Positions 32,138 to 41,031 of a DNA stretch of 64,000 bases are shown here, one piece after another. How positions within the stretch are numbered: position 1 is the first letter of the stretch; each line of letters starts with the position of its first letter. The stretch covers positions 1,272 through 65,271 of the forward strand of contig DGHR01000013.1 in NCBI GenBank assembly GCA_002392745.1. Reading direction: 5' to 3'. The notes under the pieces are model-generated. The model was not told the origin of the DNA. It was given only the letters and a program-made list of their open reading frames with translations, and made no database searches. The stretch is from Bacteroidales bacterium UBA3843. GTDB lineage: Bacteria > Bacteroidota > Bacteroidia > Bacteroidales > Paludibacteraceae. The translations under genes were made by a program, and so were the position numbers.

Positions 32138-33077
32138 AATTTACCATTGGGTCGTCATATACCAATTGGTCATCGCGGCCGTCCTTCTCTGTTCCTGCGG
32201 GGCGGAGGCCAAATATGAAACAGAAGGCGTTGAAGTACGGATGGACATCAAAAATATCTCCGCGGGATTCATAGAGTGCGATTTCTCCACCAACAAAGAC
32301 GCCTATTACCTGATTGCAATCTGCGAGCCGTGGGAGGATTTCAATCCTGCCGCTAACTCCAAGCAGTTCATGCAGTTAGCGCTGGATAGCGCGTACGCCG
32401 AGTACCTATTATGGAGCAACGATTTGCTGCGCAAGAAAGAGTTTAACGTAGCTCCTTTCGCCAGCCACAGCCTGCAATACGGCAGCGAGAAACATTTCTT
32501 CACCGGTCTGCTGCCCAACAAGGAGTATTGGGTTTTCTGTTTTCCCGTAGATCCTATCAAGATGAAACCTGTCGGTGCATTAAACCTCATCCCTGTAAAG
32601 ACGCTCGAAGACAGCAATATGAACATCCATTTCGAGTACCGAATCAAGGGAAATTGGGACTATATCTACCCTGTAGATGCAACGGGAAAAATAAATGAGC
32701 AATTCCCCTATATTGCCACAACACGAGATAGTATAACGCTGGTTATGGATTCTAATTTTATAGCCATAAAAGACAGCAAGCCCGATTATACTTTCACAGA
32801 AATGGTTGTGCTCTATTTCGTTCAATGGTCCATAATACGATTTTCAATACCCGAATTAGCCGGAGTACATTATGGCGTATATGCAGTCAAGAACGACGGC
32901 TTTGATTCGAATGAGATTTTCCAAAAAGGACATACGTACTTCACCGCCATAAGCGGCTATGATGGAAGTTTCAAGCAGACTACTATTTATCGCTTTGTGT
33001 GGACCGGCGATTCGTGTAAGTACTATTTCTGCGACACTGATTCAGCGAATATCATCAATCTCCTCCCAAGAGAATGA
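32127..33077 (+). CDS. Putative lipoprotein, fibronectin-III-like N-terminal domain
   Basis: The 316-residue protein has a lipoprotein signal (VIAAVLLCSCGAEA, lipidated cysteine near residue 24). Residues ~35-150 look like a beta-sandwich of fibronectin III type (VRMDIKNISAGFIECDFS, KHFFTGLLPNKEYWVFCF). The remainder is unassigned. It overlaps the upstream hydrolase gene by 11 bp and rlmH by 4 bp, so it is translated as part of that operon. No enzymatic motif is visible. Confidence 0.6.
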   Translation: MRTKIYHWVVIYQLVIAAVLLCSCGAEAKYETEGVEVRMDIKNISAGFIECDFSTNKDAYYLIAICEPWEDFNPAANSKQFMQLALDSAYAEYLLWSNDLLRKKEFNVAPFASHSLQYGSEKHFFTGLLPNKEYWVFCFPVDPIKMKPVGALNLIPVKTLEDSNMNIHFEYRIKGNWDYIYPVDATGKINEQFPYIATTRDSITLVMDSNFIAIKDSKPDYTFTEMVVLYFVQWSIIRFSIPELAGVHYGVYAVKNDGFDSNEIFQKGHTYFTAISGYDGSFKQTTIYRFVWTGDSCKYYFCDTDSANIINLLPRE

Positions 33078-33544
33078 AAATCACCCTTCTTGTTGTTGGT
33101 AAGACTGCCGATACTCGTCTACAGTCTCTCATTGAGGAGTATCGGCAACGGCTCAAACATTATGTGCCGTTTGAGTTCGTTGTTATTCCCGATATCAAGA
33201 ATGCCAAATCACTGACACCGGTTCAGCTGAAAGCAGCAGAAGGCGAGGCTATCCTGCGGTCTCTAAGTCCCTCCACAGAGGTTTTGCTATTAGACGAACA
33301 CGGTCGCGAGTTCCGTTCCATTGAATATGCGGATTACCTGCAAAAGAAGATGAGTGCAGGAAAGGACTTGATGCTCATTATAGGCGGCGCATACGGATTC
33401 AGCGAAGCCGTTTATGCGCGGGCTAACGGAAAAATAAGCCTCAGCCAAATGACGTTTTCCCATCAGATGATACGATTAATGGCCATTGAGCAGATATACC
33501 GCGCAATGACCATTCTCAGGAACGAACCCTACCATCACGAATAA
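33074..33544 (+). CDS. rlmH: 23S rRNA (pseudouridine1915-N3)-methyltransferase RlmH
   Basis: The 156-residue protein has the RlmH hallmarks: MKITLLVVGKTAD at the N-terminus, LLLDEHGREFRSIEYADYL, LMLIIGGAYGFSEAVY (the SAM-binding knot) and LSQMTFSHQMIRLMAIEQIYRA. It is a SPOUT enzyme methylating pseudouridine 1915 in helix 69 of 23S rRNA. It overlaps the upstream lipoprotein gene by 4 bp; a housekeeping gene closing an envelope operon may simply share the transcript. Confidence 0.96.
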   Translation: MKITLLVVGKTADTRLQSLIEEYRQRLKHYVPFEFVVIPDIKNAKSLTPVQLKAAEGEAILRSLSPSTEVLLLDEHGREFRSIEYADYLQKKMSAGKDLMLIIGGAYGFSEAVYARANGKISLSQMTFSHQMIRLMAIEQIYRAMTILRNEPYHHE

Positions 33545-33568
33545 ACGCGGCTGAAGACCGCGTTTATT
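33540..33568. terminator. Bidirectional terminator between rlmH and the M23 gene
   Basis: ATAAACGCGG (33541-33550), 7-nt loop, CCGCGTTTAT (33558-33567): a perfect stem with A/T flanks, placed between two convergent genes. Confidence 0.8.
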
Positions 33569-33586
33569 CTATTTACCATCCTTCTT

Positions 33587-34618
33587 TTATCGTACCCGGA
33601 TTTTCTGTCCGATTTGAAGAATCTTGGTTTCTTTCATCTTATTCAATTGACAGAGTTTACGGACCGTTGTGCCGTACTTACGTGCGATACCGGAGAGGGT
33701 GTCGCCGGAGCGAACCTTGTGGTATTTCATAGCGGCCTGCTCTGCGCGTGCCTGCTTCATAGCCTTGATTCCTATCACGTACTCCTGATCGTTTTTCAGT
33801 TTCCCCGTATTGAAATCAATGAAGTTAGCAGGGTTCATCGCTTCACCGAGATAGCGTATTTCCAGATGCAGGTGGCTGCCGGTAGAACGTCCTGTGTTAC
33901 CGCCCAGACCGATTACGAATCCGGCCGGCACTTTCTCATACTCATCCACCAAAGGACGGCTTAAATGGCCGTATATTGTCTCCAGTCCATTGTCGTGACG
34001 AATCACCACATAATATCCGTACCCGCGCGGGTCCCATCCAACAATACGTATTTGCCCGGGCCATGCGGCGCGGATAGAATCACCTATCTGAACCTTGATA
34101 TCCGTACCCTTATGCATCCGATAGCGGCGCCAGCCGTACGGACTGGTCACGTAGCCAGGAGCCGGCAGGACAAAGCCCGCCATAGGGATATGAACATCCT
34201 CTTTGAGACTATCGAAAAGCGTACCATATGGGTTAACACGCTCGTCTGTCCAGATATGACGATAGCTACTATCAGCCGGATGATGCGTGAAAAGAGTACT
34301 GTCTCCCAGCATGAACTGCGGTGCCAGTTTATAGACTACATCTCCGTCCTTTGTGCGGACAATAATCTTATTGGGCAAGACCTCCATATCACACCCCAGG
34401 ATAAGGGTATCATGGTTAAAAAGCCCCGCCAGACACTCCGGCAGTTGGTTCAAGCGTGCATCCAGTTCGTCTATATCCTCCAGTTCGTCTCCTTCACTAT
34501 CCGCCGCCAGTGTGTCCAGAGGCGGATTGTGAGAGAGGTCTTCCGTGGAGGTGTTATCTGCTCTTAATGGAAGGAGAAACAGCAGAAGCAGAATCCACAG
34601 AGATGCAATACGAGACAT
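33587..34618 (-). CDS. M23 family metallopeptidase with C-terminal LysM
   Basis: The protein has 343 residues from the ATG at 34618 (MSRIASLWILLLLFLLPLRA), a clear signal peptide. The M23 (LytM) domain near 165-270 holds the zinc ligands MHKGTDIKV (His, Asp) and GSHLHLEIRY (His-X-His), plus YGHLS. A LysM domain near 298-343 (KVRSGDTLSGIARKYGTTV...GQKIRVR) binds peptidoglycan. It likely cleaves or regulates cleavage of peptide crosslinks in the periplasm. Its first 55 nt overlap the end of the upstream EF-hand gene in another frame. Confidence 0.9.
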   Translation of the reverse strand: MSRIASLWILLLLFLLPLRADNTSTEDLSHNPPLDTLAADSEGDELEDIDELDARLNQLPECLAGLFNHDTLILGCDMEVLPNKIIVRTKDGDVVYKLAPQFMLGDSTLFTHHPADSSYRHIWTDERVNPYGTLFDSLKEDVHIPMAGFVLPAPGYVTSPYGWRRYRMHKGTDIKVQIGDSIRAAWPGQIRIVGWDPRGYGYYVVIRHDNGLETIYGHLSRPLVDEYEKVPAGFVIGLGGNTGRSTGSHLHLEIRYLGEAMNPANFIDFNTGKLKNDQEYVIGIKAMKQARAEQAAMKYHKVRSGDTLSGIARKYGTTVRKLCQLNKMKETKILQIGQKIRVR

Positions 34619-36207
34619 ATCAGACCTAATGCAATGAGTGTTACACAAATACCGATGAGCCATTTCTTTCCGCTGCTCATACCCACTTTAGGCGCTTTCA
34701 CCAGCGGGAAGGACACCTGCTCCGTGAGCGTCTTTCCAAACGGAACGGAGATAATAGCATCGGCGTTGACAGCCCATCCGTTCGCATTCAGTACCGGAGC
34801 CAAGTTGCGGCGGCGCAGTTTGAGCCATGCCATAATCATACTCGGACCGCTGATGAGCAACAGGATACCGCAGAAGACGAGAATCTGCTGCCACCAGGTG
34901 AGGGTCACCCATCCTTTTGCTACGCTAACCAGCATCGTACCAATCATACCTAAAGCCATGCCTATGGCAGCAAAGATACCGGCGAACTTAGCGATATCGA
35001 ATGCCGGTTTCTGAGCCTCAGCCGGAGCGCCTTCTACCTTGGCAGCATCCGCTTTCGCTGTCATGTCATCAAAGGCTTTAGCGTCCTTCTCAGCGGCAGA
35101 CTTGTTGATTTTCTCCTCTATCCACTTGGCAAACTTGCGGTAGGGAGTCCAGAATGCCTGACGGATAGAAATCGGGTTGTCTATAATCTTCGTTACAGTA
35201 GCATCATAATCAAGGCCGTCGTTGTCGTAGAAGATACCGTTCTTGCCGACACTGAGGTTCTTGATTTCACCTTGCGTCATGGCGGCTACTATCTGTGCCG
35301 TTTTGCCTGTTTTCTTGTTAATACAGTTGCAATAGAGGAGATACATTCCGCTCAGCGGTGCTTGCGCGTCGTGTTTGGCAGGATCATTCACGCGTATACA
35401 AAGGTGACACGCGCGCTGGTCGATAATAAGTGTACCAGCCTGGAAGGAAGCAATCGTCTGTTTGTTGTTGTCGTAGAAATCCTCCAGTGTGACAAAGTTG
35501 CGCAACAGGCGATAGAAATCACGATGGAGGAGGAGCAGTTTACGCAGCGGCATGAACTCTGCTTTAGCAGCAGCAAGCGCATCCGCATTGGCGGTTTCAG
35601 CAGCTGCTTTGGCAGCCTCCCATTCCGCTATCTGTGCGCCCATCTCCAGGAATTTCTTCTCAGTCATTCCGGGTTTCGGAGCATCCTCAGCGATGACAGC
35701 CAGTCCGAGTTTCTGGAGTTTCTCCAGTTCGAAATAGGCGGCATATTCAGCCTGTTTCTCTTTGTAAGCAGCGATAACATCGGCCTCAAGCGGTGCAGCC
35801 GGAACGGCTTGCTCTTCAATAGTCACGCCATCGATAGCAGCCTGTACGTCCGCCAGAGCGATTGCATTGTCTTTTGCCAATTTCTCCGCTACATTCTTAA
35901 TCGCTTCGTCGGCAATATTGTCAAGGGCGATTGTATCCTTCTGTTCAAAGAGTGTTTTGGGGTCTTTCAGCATAGCGCAGAGCCATTCAGAAGTAGCCAC
36001 AACCTCTTTCAAACGCAGTTGTCCATCGCCATCTGTATCCATTAGCAAAAGTGAGTCGGGACTGATTTCCAAGCCGTTTACAGGGCAGGACAGTACCGTC
36101 CACATTTTCTTGTCCAACTCGCCGAGATGTTTGATATCTTCGGCAGTCTGTATGCGCACGCGTGTCGATCCACCTACGTTCGCAAAACTCCATTTGTACT
36201 TGCTCAT
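34564..36207 (-). CDS. Conserved membrane protein with EF-hand motif
   Basis: The 547-residue protein carries a calcium-binding-type loop LLMDTDGDGQLRLKEV near residues 54-69. A long Ala/Glu-rich, probably coiled region follows (~100-230), then a middle domain (RACHLCIRVNDPAKHD, SGMYLLYCNCINKKTGK). There are three membrane segments near 420-440, 450-475 and 520-545. I know similar unnamed proteins from Bacteroidales, but no function. The C-terminal tail is Cys/Phe-rich (LHLCGFCFCCFSFH) and overlaps the start of the M23 gene by 55 nt. The promoter overlaps that of rpsA in the opposite direction. Confidence 0.7.
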   Translation of the reverse strand: MSKYKWSFANVGGSTRVRIQTAEDIKHLGELDKKMWTVLSCPVNGLEISPDSLLLMDTDGDGQLRLKEVVATSEWLCAMLKDPKTLFEQKDTIALDNIADEAIKNVAEKLAKDNAIALADVQAAIDGVTIEEQAVPAAPLEADVIAAYKEKQAEYAAYFELEKLQKLGLAVIAEDAPKPGMTEKKFLEMGAQIAEWEAAKAAAETANADALAAAKAEFMPLRKLLLLHRDFYRLLRNFVTLEDFYDNNKQTIASFQAGTLIIDQRACHLCIRVNDPAKHDAQAPLSGMYLLYCNCINKKTGKTAQIVAAMTQGEIKNLSVGKNGIFYDNDGLDYDATVTKIIDNPISIRQAFWTPYRKFAKWIEEKINKSAAEKDAKAFDDMTAKADAAKVEGAPAEAQKPAFDIAKFAGIFAAIGMALGMIGTMLVSVAKGWVTLTWWQQILVFCGILLLISGPSMIMAWLKLRRRNLAPVLNANGWAVNADAIISVPFGKTLTEQVSFPLVKAPKVGMSSGKKWLIGICVTLIALGLICLVLHLCGFCFCCFSFH

Positions 36208-36245
36208 TCTATCTATAGTTTTAAGTTTATTTCAAAAAAACGCTG

Positions 36246-36276
36246 CAAAGTTACAATTTTTTTTGCACATATCAAA
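36246..36276 (-). promoter_or_regulatory. Promoter of the EF-hand/M23 operon
   Basis: Minus-strand TTTG (36273-36276), 19 nt, TAACTTTG (36246-36253). Its -33 box and spacer overlap the divergent rpsA promoter. Confidence 0.7.
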
Positions 36277-36293
36277 ATATTTTCGTACCTTTG
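36262..36293 (+). promoter_or_regulatory. Promoter of rpsA
   Basis: TTTG (36262-36265), 20 nt, TACCTTTG (36286-36293); extended box TTTGCACATATC. Its -33 box lies within the spacer of the opposite promoter. Confidence 0.77.
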
Positions 36294-36297
36294 CACG

Positions 36298-36323
36298 CTT
36301 TTTTCGCTGAGGTGCGAAGAAAG
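36298..36323 (+). other. Hairpin at the 5' end of the rpsA leader
   Basis: CTTTTTTCGC and GCGAAGAAAG pair over 10 positions (one G-T) around the loop tgaggt, at the very start of the predicted rpsA transcript. S1 genes are autoregulated in other bacteria; a role here is only possible. Confidence 0.4.
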
Positions 36324-36425
36324 GCTAATAGATTGTTTCACATTTAAAGGGATTTTGGACTCTAACCGAGTAGTCATAATTTATCTGCCCGTTTAGAAAA
36401 CATGCCCACCAATTATCTACCAATT

Positions 36426-38228
36426 ATGGCAGAAAATCTTTCTCTCCAGAACTTCGACTGGGATGCCTATGAAGCACAACAACAAGGCACAAAAAACGAA
36501 GAAGAAATTCAAAAGTATAACGAGACCCTGAATGCTATCAAAGACAATGAGGTAGTAGAGGGAACCGTAATCAGCATTAACAAACGCGAAGTAGTAGTGA
36601 ACGTAGGTTACAAGTCAGACGGTATCGTACCGGCTGCCGAATTCCGCTACAATCCAGACCTGAAAGTAGGCGACAAAGTAGAAGTTTACATTCAGAGCCA
36701 GGAGGACAAGAAGGGCCAGTTGGTGCTTTCGCACAAGGAGGCTCGTGCTGCACGCGCTTGGGATCGCGTAAATGAGGCTTACAACGCAGGCGAGATTGTA
36801 ACCGGCTACATCAAATGGCGTTCGAAAGGCGGTATGATTGTAGACGTACTTGGCATGGAAGCCTTCCTGCCGGGCAGTCAGATTGATGTGAAGCCCGTAC
36901 GCGACTACGATATACTCGTAGGCAAAACAATGGAGTTCAAGATTGTCAAACTGAATCCTGAGTTCCGCAATGTAGTGGTAAGCCACAAAGCCCTCATCGA
37001 GGCAGAACTCGAGGCACAAAAGGCTGAGATTGTCGGCAAACTCGAGAAAGGTCAAGTATTGGAAGGAACCGTTAAGAATATCACCAACTACGGTGTATTC
37101 ATCGACCTTGGTGGCGTAGACGGTTTGATTCACATCACAGACCTGAGCTGGGGCCGCGTGAACGATCCGAAAGAAATCGTTCAGTTGGACCAGAAGATCA
37201 ATGTGGTTATTCTGGACTTCGACGAGGAGAAGAAGCGTATCGCTCTGGGTCTGAAACAATTGACTCCGCATCCATGGGATGCATTGGATCCGAACCTGAA
37301 GGTAGGCGACAAAGTGCATGGCAAAGTGGTTGTAATGGCCGACTATGGTGCATTTGTTGAGATAGCCGATGGCGTAGAGGGTCTTGTACACGTAAGCGAG
37401 ATGAGCTGGAGCCAGCACCTGCGCAGCGCCAACGACTTCCTGAAAGTAGGCGACGAAGTAGATGCAATCATCCTGACTCTCGACCGTGCAGAGCGCAAGA
37501 TGAGCTTGGGTATCAAGCAGTTGAAAGCAGATCCTTGGGCAAACGTAGAGACCAAGTATGCAGTAGGTACCCGCCACTGGGCAAAAGTTCGCAACTTCAC
37601 CAACTTCGGTGTCTTTGTAGAAATTGAGGAAGGCGTAGACGGTCTGATTCACATCAGCGACCTGAGCTGGACCAAGAAAATCAAACACCCGAACGAGTTC
37701 ACCCAAATCGGTGCACAGATCGAGGTTGTTGTATTGGACATCGATGTTGCCAACCGCCGTCTGAGCCTTGGTCACAAGCAACTTGAGGAGAATCCTTGGG
37801 AAGAGTTGGAGGCTAAGTTCGGTGTAGACACCGTAGTAGAAGGCAAAGTAGTAGAACTGACCGACAAGGGCGCTGTCGTTTCCCTCGAGGAAGGCGTAGA
37901 GGGCTTCTGCACCACACGTCACCTCCAGAAAGAGGACAAGAGCGCTGTGGCTGTCGGAGACGTACTGCCGTTCAAGGTTATCGAGTTCAACCGTGACGCT
38001 AAACGTATCCTCGTTAGCCACCTCCGCACTTGGGAGGAGCGCAAAGAGGCTCCGGCTAAAGAGTCACGCTCCAAGAAAGCCGCTGAACCGCAGGTTGAAA
38101 TGCCGAAGGTAGAGAAGACCACTCTGGGCGACCTGAGTGTACTGGCAGACCTGAAAGCTTCGATGGAAGCAGAGGAGAAGCCGGCAAAGAAAACTACCAA
38201 GAAAGCAGCCAAGAAAGACGAGGAGTAA
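36426..38228 (+). CDS. rpsA: 30S ribosomal protein S1
   Basis: The protein has 600 residues from the ATG at 36426 (MAENLSLQNFDWDAYEAQQQ), matching Bacteroidota S1; an in-frame ATG at 36402 adds MPTNYLPI and is less likely. Six S1 RNA-binding repeats are visible, e.g. VEGTVISINKREVVVNVGYK, LEGTVKNITNYGVFIDLGGVDGLIHITDLSW and WAKVRNFTNFGVFVEIEEG. The tail is Lys/Ala-rich (PAKKTTKKAAKKDEE). S1 recruits mRNA to the 30S subunit, and in Bacteroidota, which mostly lack Shine-Dalgarno initiation, it is thought to be especially important. It is monocistronic, with a leader of about 125 nt. Confidence 0.96.
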   Translation: MAENLSLQNFDWDAYEAQQQGTKNEEEIQKYNETLNAIKDNEVVEGTVISINKREVVVNVGYKSDGIVPAAEFRYNPDLKVGDKVEVYIQSQEDKKGQLVLSHKEARAARAWDRVNEAYNAGEIVTGYIKWRSKGGMIVDVLGMEAFLPGSQIDVKPVRDYDILVGKTMEFKIVKLNPEFRNVVVSHKALIEAELEAQKAEIVGKLEKGQVLEGTVKNITNYGVFIDLGGVDGLIHITDLSWGRVNDPKEIVQLDQKINVVILDFDEEKKRIALGLKQLTPHPWDALDPNLKVGDKVHGKVVVMADYGAFVEIADGVEGLVHVSEMSWSQHLRSANDFLKVGDEVDAIILTLDRAERKMSLGIKQLKADPWANVETKYAVGTRHWAKVRNFTNFGVFVEIEEGVDGLIHISDLSWTKKIKHPNEFTQIGAQIEVVVLDIDVANRRLSLGHKQLEENPWEELEAKFGVDTVVEGKVVELTDKGAVVSLEEGVEGFCTTRHLQKEDKSAVAVGDVLPFKVIEFNRDAKRILVSHLRTWEERKEAPAKESRSKKAAEPQVEMPKVEKTTLGDLSVLADLKASMEAEEKPAKKTTKKAAKKDEE

Positions 38229-38242
38229 ACCGCGTTGAACAA

Positions 38243-38304
38243 GTTAACGCTCAAATGCGTTAACGTCAAAAAATAGAGACACCCGAATGGATGTCTCTAT
38301 TTTT
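38243..38304 (+). terminator. Tandem hairpins ending the rpsA transcript
   Basis: First, GTTAACGC/GCGTTAAC (38243-38250, 38257-38264) with a 6-nt loop. Then AAATAGAGACA/TGTCTCTATTT (near 38271-38302) followed by T residues, an intrinsic terminator that can work in both directions. Confidence 0.75.
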
Positions 38305-38356
38305 ATTACTGCAGGTTCAAACAAACCGTGTTTCACCAAACCATTCCGCTTTATCC

Positions 38357-38433
38357 CCGATGACGGACCGAGAACGGAACAACAATGAAACGATGACGGA
38401 ACGATGAGGACTCAATAACGGACAATAAAAAGC
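38357..38433. repeat. 11-bp-period array between rpsA and argS
   Basis: Units such as acgatgacgga, acgatgaggac and tcaataacgga follow at 11-bp spacing. Nothing else is visible in the 38305-38457 gap. Confidence 0.6.
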
Positions 38434-38457
38434 CGAAAAAATGGTGCCCAACGGAAA

Positions 38458-40272
38458 TCACATCCGTTCAGGCATCTCGATACCCAACAATTCCATCGCG
38501 CGATTCAACACCTTAGCCACTGTTTTGGCCAAGAGCAGACGCAATGCTTTTTTCCGAGCGTCCGGCTCGTTCAATATAGAAAGGTCATGATAGAACGAGT
38601 TGAAATCGCATGCCAATGCGTAGGCATAGTTGCATATCAGCGCCGGCGAGAAATCATCTCCCGCGGCACGCACTGTGGCCGGATATTCAAGCAGGCGTTG
38701 TATCAAAGCCCGTTCTTTAGGGTCGAGAGGCAACTGCTCCACACCATTCAGTGCGAGATTTTTATCGGCTTTTCTCAGCACAGACTGTATACGCGCGTAA
38801 GTATATTGAATAAAAGGTCCGGTATTTCCGTTAAAGTCAATTGACTCCGCGGGATTGAAAAGCATGTTTTTGCGCGGGTCTACCTTCAATATGAAATATT
38901 TCAAAGCCCCCAGTCCCACTTTACGTGCGATTTCATCTGCCTCTTGTTCCGTGATTCCCTGGAGCGTATTGACCTTGTCCTTGCTTATTTCTTTGGCATC
39001 GGCAATCATCTTATCCATCAGATCATCGGCATCCACCACCGTACCTTCACGGCTTTTCATCTTGCCGTTAGGAAGTTCCACCATTCCATAGGAGAAATGG
39101 ACGAGCTCTTTTCCGAATGGAAATCCGAGACGGTCCAACAGGATAGAAAGCACTTTGAAGTGATACTCCTGCTCGTTGCCCACCACATAAACCATCTTGT
39201 CGATTGGATAGTCGCGGAAACGCAGTTTGGCCGTTCCGATATCTTGTGTCATATAGACAGAGGTTCCATCCGAACGCAACAACAGCTTCTCGTCCAGTCC
39301 GTCTTTCGTCAAGTCGGCCCACACGGACCCATCTTCACGACGATAGAATTGTCCGGAAGCCAGTCCTTTTTCCACTTCCGATTTGCCCTCCAGATAAGTA
39401 TTCGACTCGTAATAAATCTTGTCGAACGAAACGCCCATTCGTTTGTAAGTCTCGTCAAAACCGGCATACACCCAACCGTTCATTTTCTGCCAGAGAGCGC
39501 GTACTTCCGGGTCTCCGGCTTCCCATTTGCGGAGCATTTCCTGCGCTTCGAGCATCAATGGGGCCTCGCGCTTAGCCGTCTCTTCATCTTTGCCGGCAGC
39601 CATCATTTCGGCTATCTGCGCCTTGTATTCCTTGTCGAAGCGTACGTAATAATCGCCGATGAGGTGATCTCCCTTCTTACCGGAAGACTCAGGCGTCTCT
39701 CCGTTGCCGTATTTCAGCCATGCAAGCATTGATTTACAGATGTGAATACCACGGTCGTTGACGATATTGGTTTTTATCACCTTCCATCCGTTGGCTTCCT
39801 GAATCTTGGCAATCGAGTATCCCAGCAGGTTATTCCGCACGTGGCCCAAATGGAGCGGTTTGTTGGTATTCGGCGAGGAATATTCCACCATCATCAGCAT
39901 TTGGTCCGTTTCGCATTTACCATTCGGGCATTTAAAACGTCCATAGAAGTCATCCGCATCAATGTCCTGCAACTGCTCCACCCAGAATGCGTCGGAAATA
40001 GTCAGATTGAGGAAGCCCTGGACGGCATTAAATTTATTTACGATTTGGCCATTTGCCATCTGGTTATTTAGCATCCATTCGCCTATCTCCGTAGCGATTT
40101 GCGCAGGTGCTTTACGTGCCATCTTAACAAAAGGGAACACCACCATTGTGATGTTACCCTCGAACTCCGGCCGGGTTTTCTGTAATTGTATCTGTGCATC
40201 GGAAGCGTCAATATTGTACAAGTCTTTGACGGCAGCCTTTGCAAGGGTGGTTATTTGTTGTTCCAAACTCAT
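38458..40272 (-). CDS. argS: Arginyl-tRNA synthetase
   Basis: The 604-residue class I enzyme has the N-terminal tRNA D-loop-recognising domain, the HIGH-type motif YSSPNTNKPLHLGHVRNNLLG near 130-150, VYVVGNEQEYHFKVL, KMKSREGTVVDADDLMD (the KMSKS-like region, here KMKSREG) near 385-400, and the ArgRS anticodon domain ending LLGIEMPERM. It charges tRNA-Arg with arginine. Near residues 66-78 the segment NNQMANGQIVNKFN is encoded by a 7-bp array (40036-40077), and NGQIVN recurs in MazG. No clear promoter is seen immediately upstream; it follows the glycosyltransferase gene by 24 bp and may share its transcript. Confidence 0.95.
   Translation of the reverse strand: MSLEQQITTLAKAAVKDLYNIDASDAQIQLQKTRPEFEGNITMVVFPFVKMARKAPAQIATEIGEWMLNNQMANGQIVNKFNAVQGFLNLTISDAFWVEQLQDIDADDFYGRFKCPNGKCETDQMLMMVEYSSPNTNKPLHLGHVRNNLLGYSIAKIQEANGWKVIKTNIVNDRGIHICKSMLAWLKYGNGETPESSGKKGDHLIGDYYVRFDKEYKAQIAEMMAAGKDEETAKREAPLMLEAQEMLRKWEAGDPEVRALWQKMNGWVYAGFDETYKRMGVSFDKIYYESNTYLEGKSEVEKGLASGQFYRREDGSVWADLTKDGLDEKLLLRSDGTSVYMTQDIGTAKLRFRDYPIDKMVYVVGNEQEYHFKVLSILLDRLGFPFGKELVHFSYGMVELPNGKMKSREGTVVDADDLMDKMIADAKEISKDKVNTLQGITEQEADEIARKVGLGALKYFILKVDPRKNMLFNPAESIDFNGNTGPFIQYTYARIQSVLRKADKNLALNGVEQLPLDPKERALIQRLLEYPATVRAAGDDFSPALICNYAYALACDFNSFYHDLSILNEPDARKKALRLLLAKTVAKVLNRAMELLGIEMPERM
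40036..40077. repeat. Heptamer array inside argS
   Basis: Six 7-bp units (atttacg, atttggc, catttgc, catctgg, ttattta, gcatcca) in the N-terminal domain coding region. Confidence 0.55.
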
Positions 40273-40296
40273 AAAAAATCAATACACTTGGGTCAT

Positions 40297-41031
40297 TTAC
40301 AATTGGGGATATTTTCTGAACCATGAGGATACCTTGAGACGAATCACTCCGAGTAGAGCTTCAGAGAATATGCCTCCGCTCATTTTGCTGGTGCCCAATA
40401 CGCGGTTGACAAAGACAATCGGCACTTCAATGATTTTCGCACCGCATTTGACTGCAGTGAATTTCATCTCTATCTGGAAAGCATATCCCTTGAATCGGAT
40501 TTTGTTCAGTTCGATAGTCTCCAGCGTGTGGCGTTTATAGCACACAAATCCGGCGGTAGTATCGTGGATATTGACTCCCAGCACAAAGCGAACGTACTTG
40601 CTGGCAAAATAACTCATCAACACGCGTCCCATAGGCCAATTGACCACATTCACTCCTGTGACATACCGGCTGCCGATGGCCAGATCTGCTCCTCCGTTCG
40701 CACAAGCATCGTAGAGCTTCATCAAATCCATCGGGTTGTGGCTGAAATCGGCATCCATCTCAAAGATATACTCCGCCTTGTGCTCGATGGCCCATTGGAA
40801 ACCGGCGATATACGCGGTTCCCAGTCCTTGTTTCCCGGCGCGTTCAATCAGATGTACACGCCCCTGGAAACGGTCTTCCATCAGGCGTTTGACTATGGCG
40901 GCAGTGCCGTCCGGCGAACCGTCATCTATAACCAACACATCGAAGTCCAACGGCAACTCCATCACCGCTGAAATAATAGCCTCAATGTTTTCCTTTTCGT
41001 TGTAGGTAGGGATAATTACTAATCGATCCAT
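40297..41031 (-). CDS. Polyprenol-phosphate mannose synthase-like GT2 glycosyltransferase
   Basis: The 244-residue family 2 glycosyltransferase has IIPTYNEKENIEAII at the N-terminus, VLVIDDGSPDGTA near 33-46, GKQGLGTAYIAGFQWA, the DXD motif EMDADFSHNP near 92-101, and IGSRYVTG. These are the blocks of dolichol/polyprenol-phosphate mannosyltransferases. It has no C-terminal membrane domain, so it is the short soluble form, and likely moves a sugar from GDP- or UDP-sugar to a polyprenol phosphate at the membrane. It overlaps the hydrolase gene upstream by 13 bp and precedes argS by 24 bp. Confidence 0.87.
   Translation of the reverse strand: MDRLVIIPTYNEKENIEAIISAVMELPLDFDVLVIDDGSPDGTAAIVKRLMEDRFQGRVHLIERAGKQGLGTAYIAGFQWAIEHKAEYIFEMDADFSHNPMDLMKLYDACANGGADLAIGSRYVTGVNVVNWPMGRVLMSYFASKYVRFVLGVNIHDTTAGFVCYKRHTLETIELNKIRFKGYAFQIEMKFTAVKCGAKIIEVPIVFVNRVLGTSKMSGGIFSEALLGVIRLKVSSWFRKYPQL

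Noticed and set aside
36615..38021. 468-residue minus-strand frame opposite rpsA
   Set aside because: It is a reflection of the repetitive S1 domains and codon bias of rpsA; no signal or family blocks are visible.
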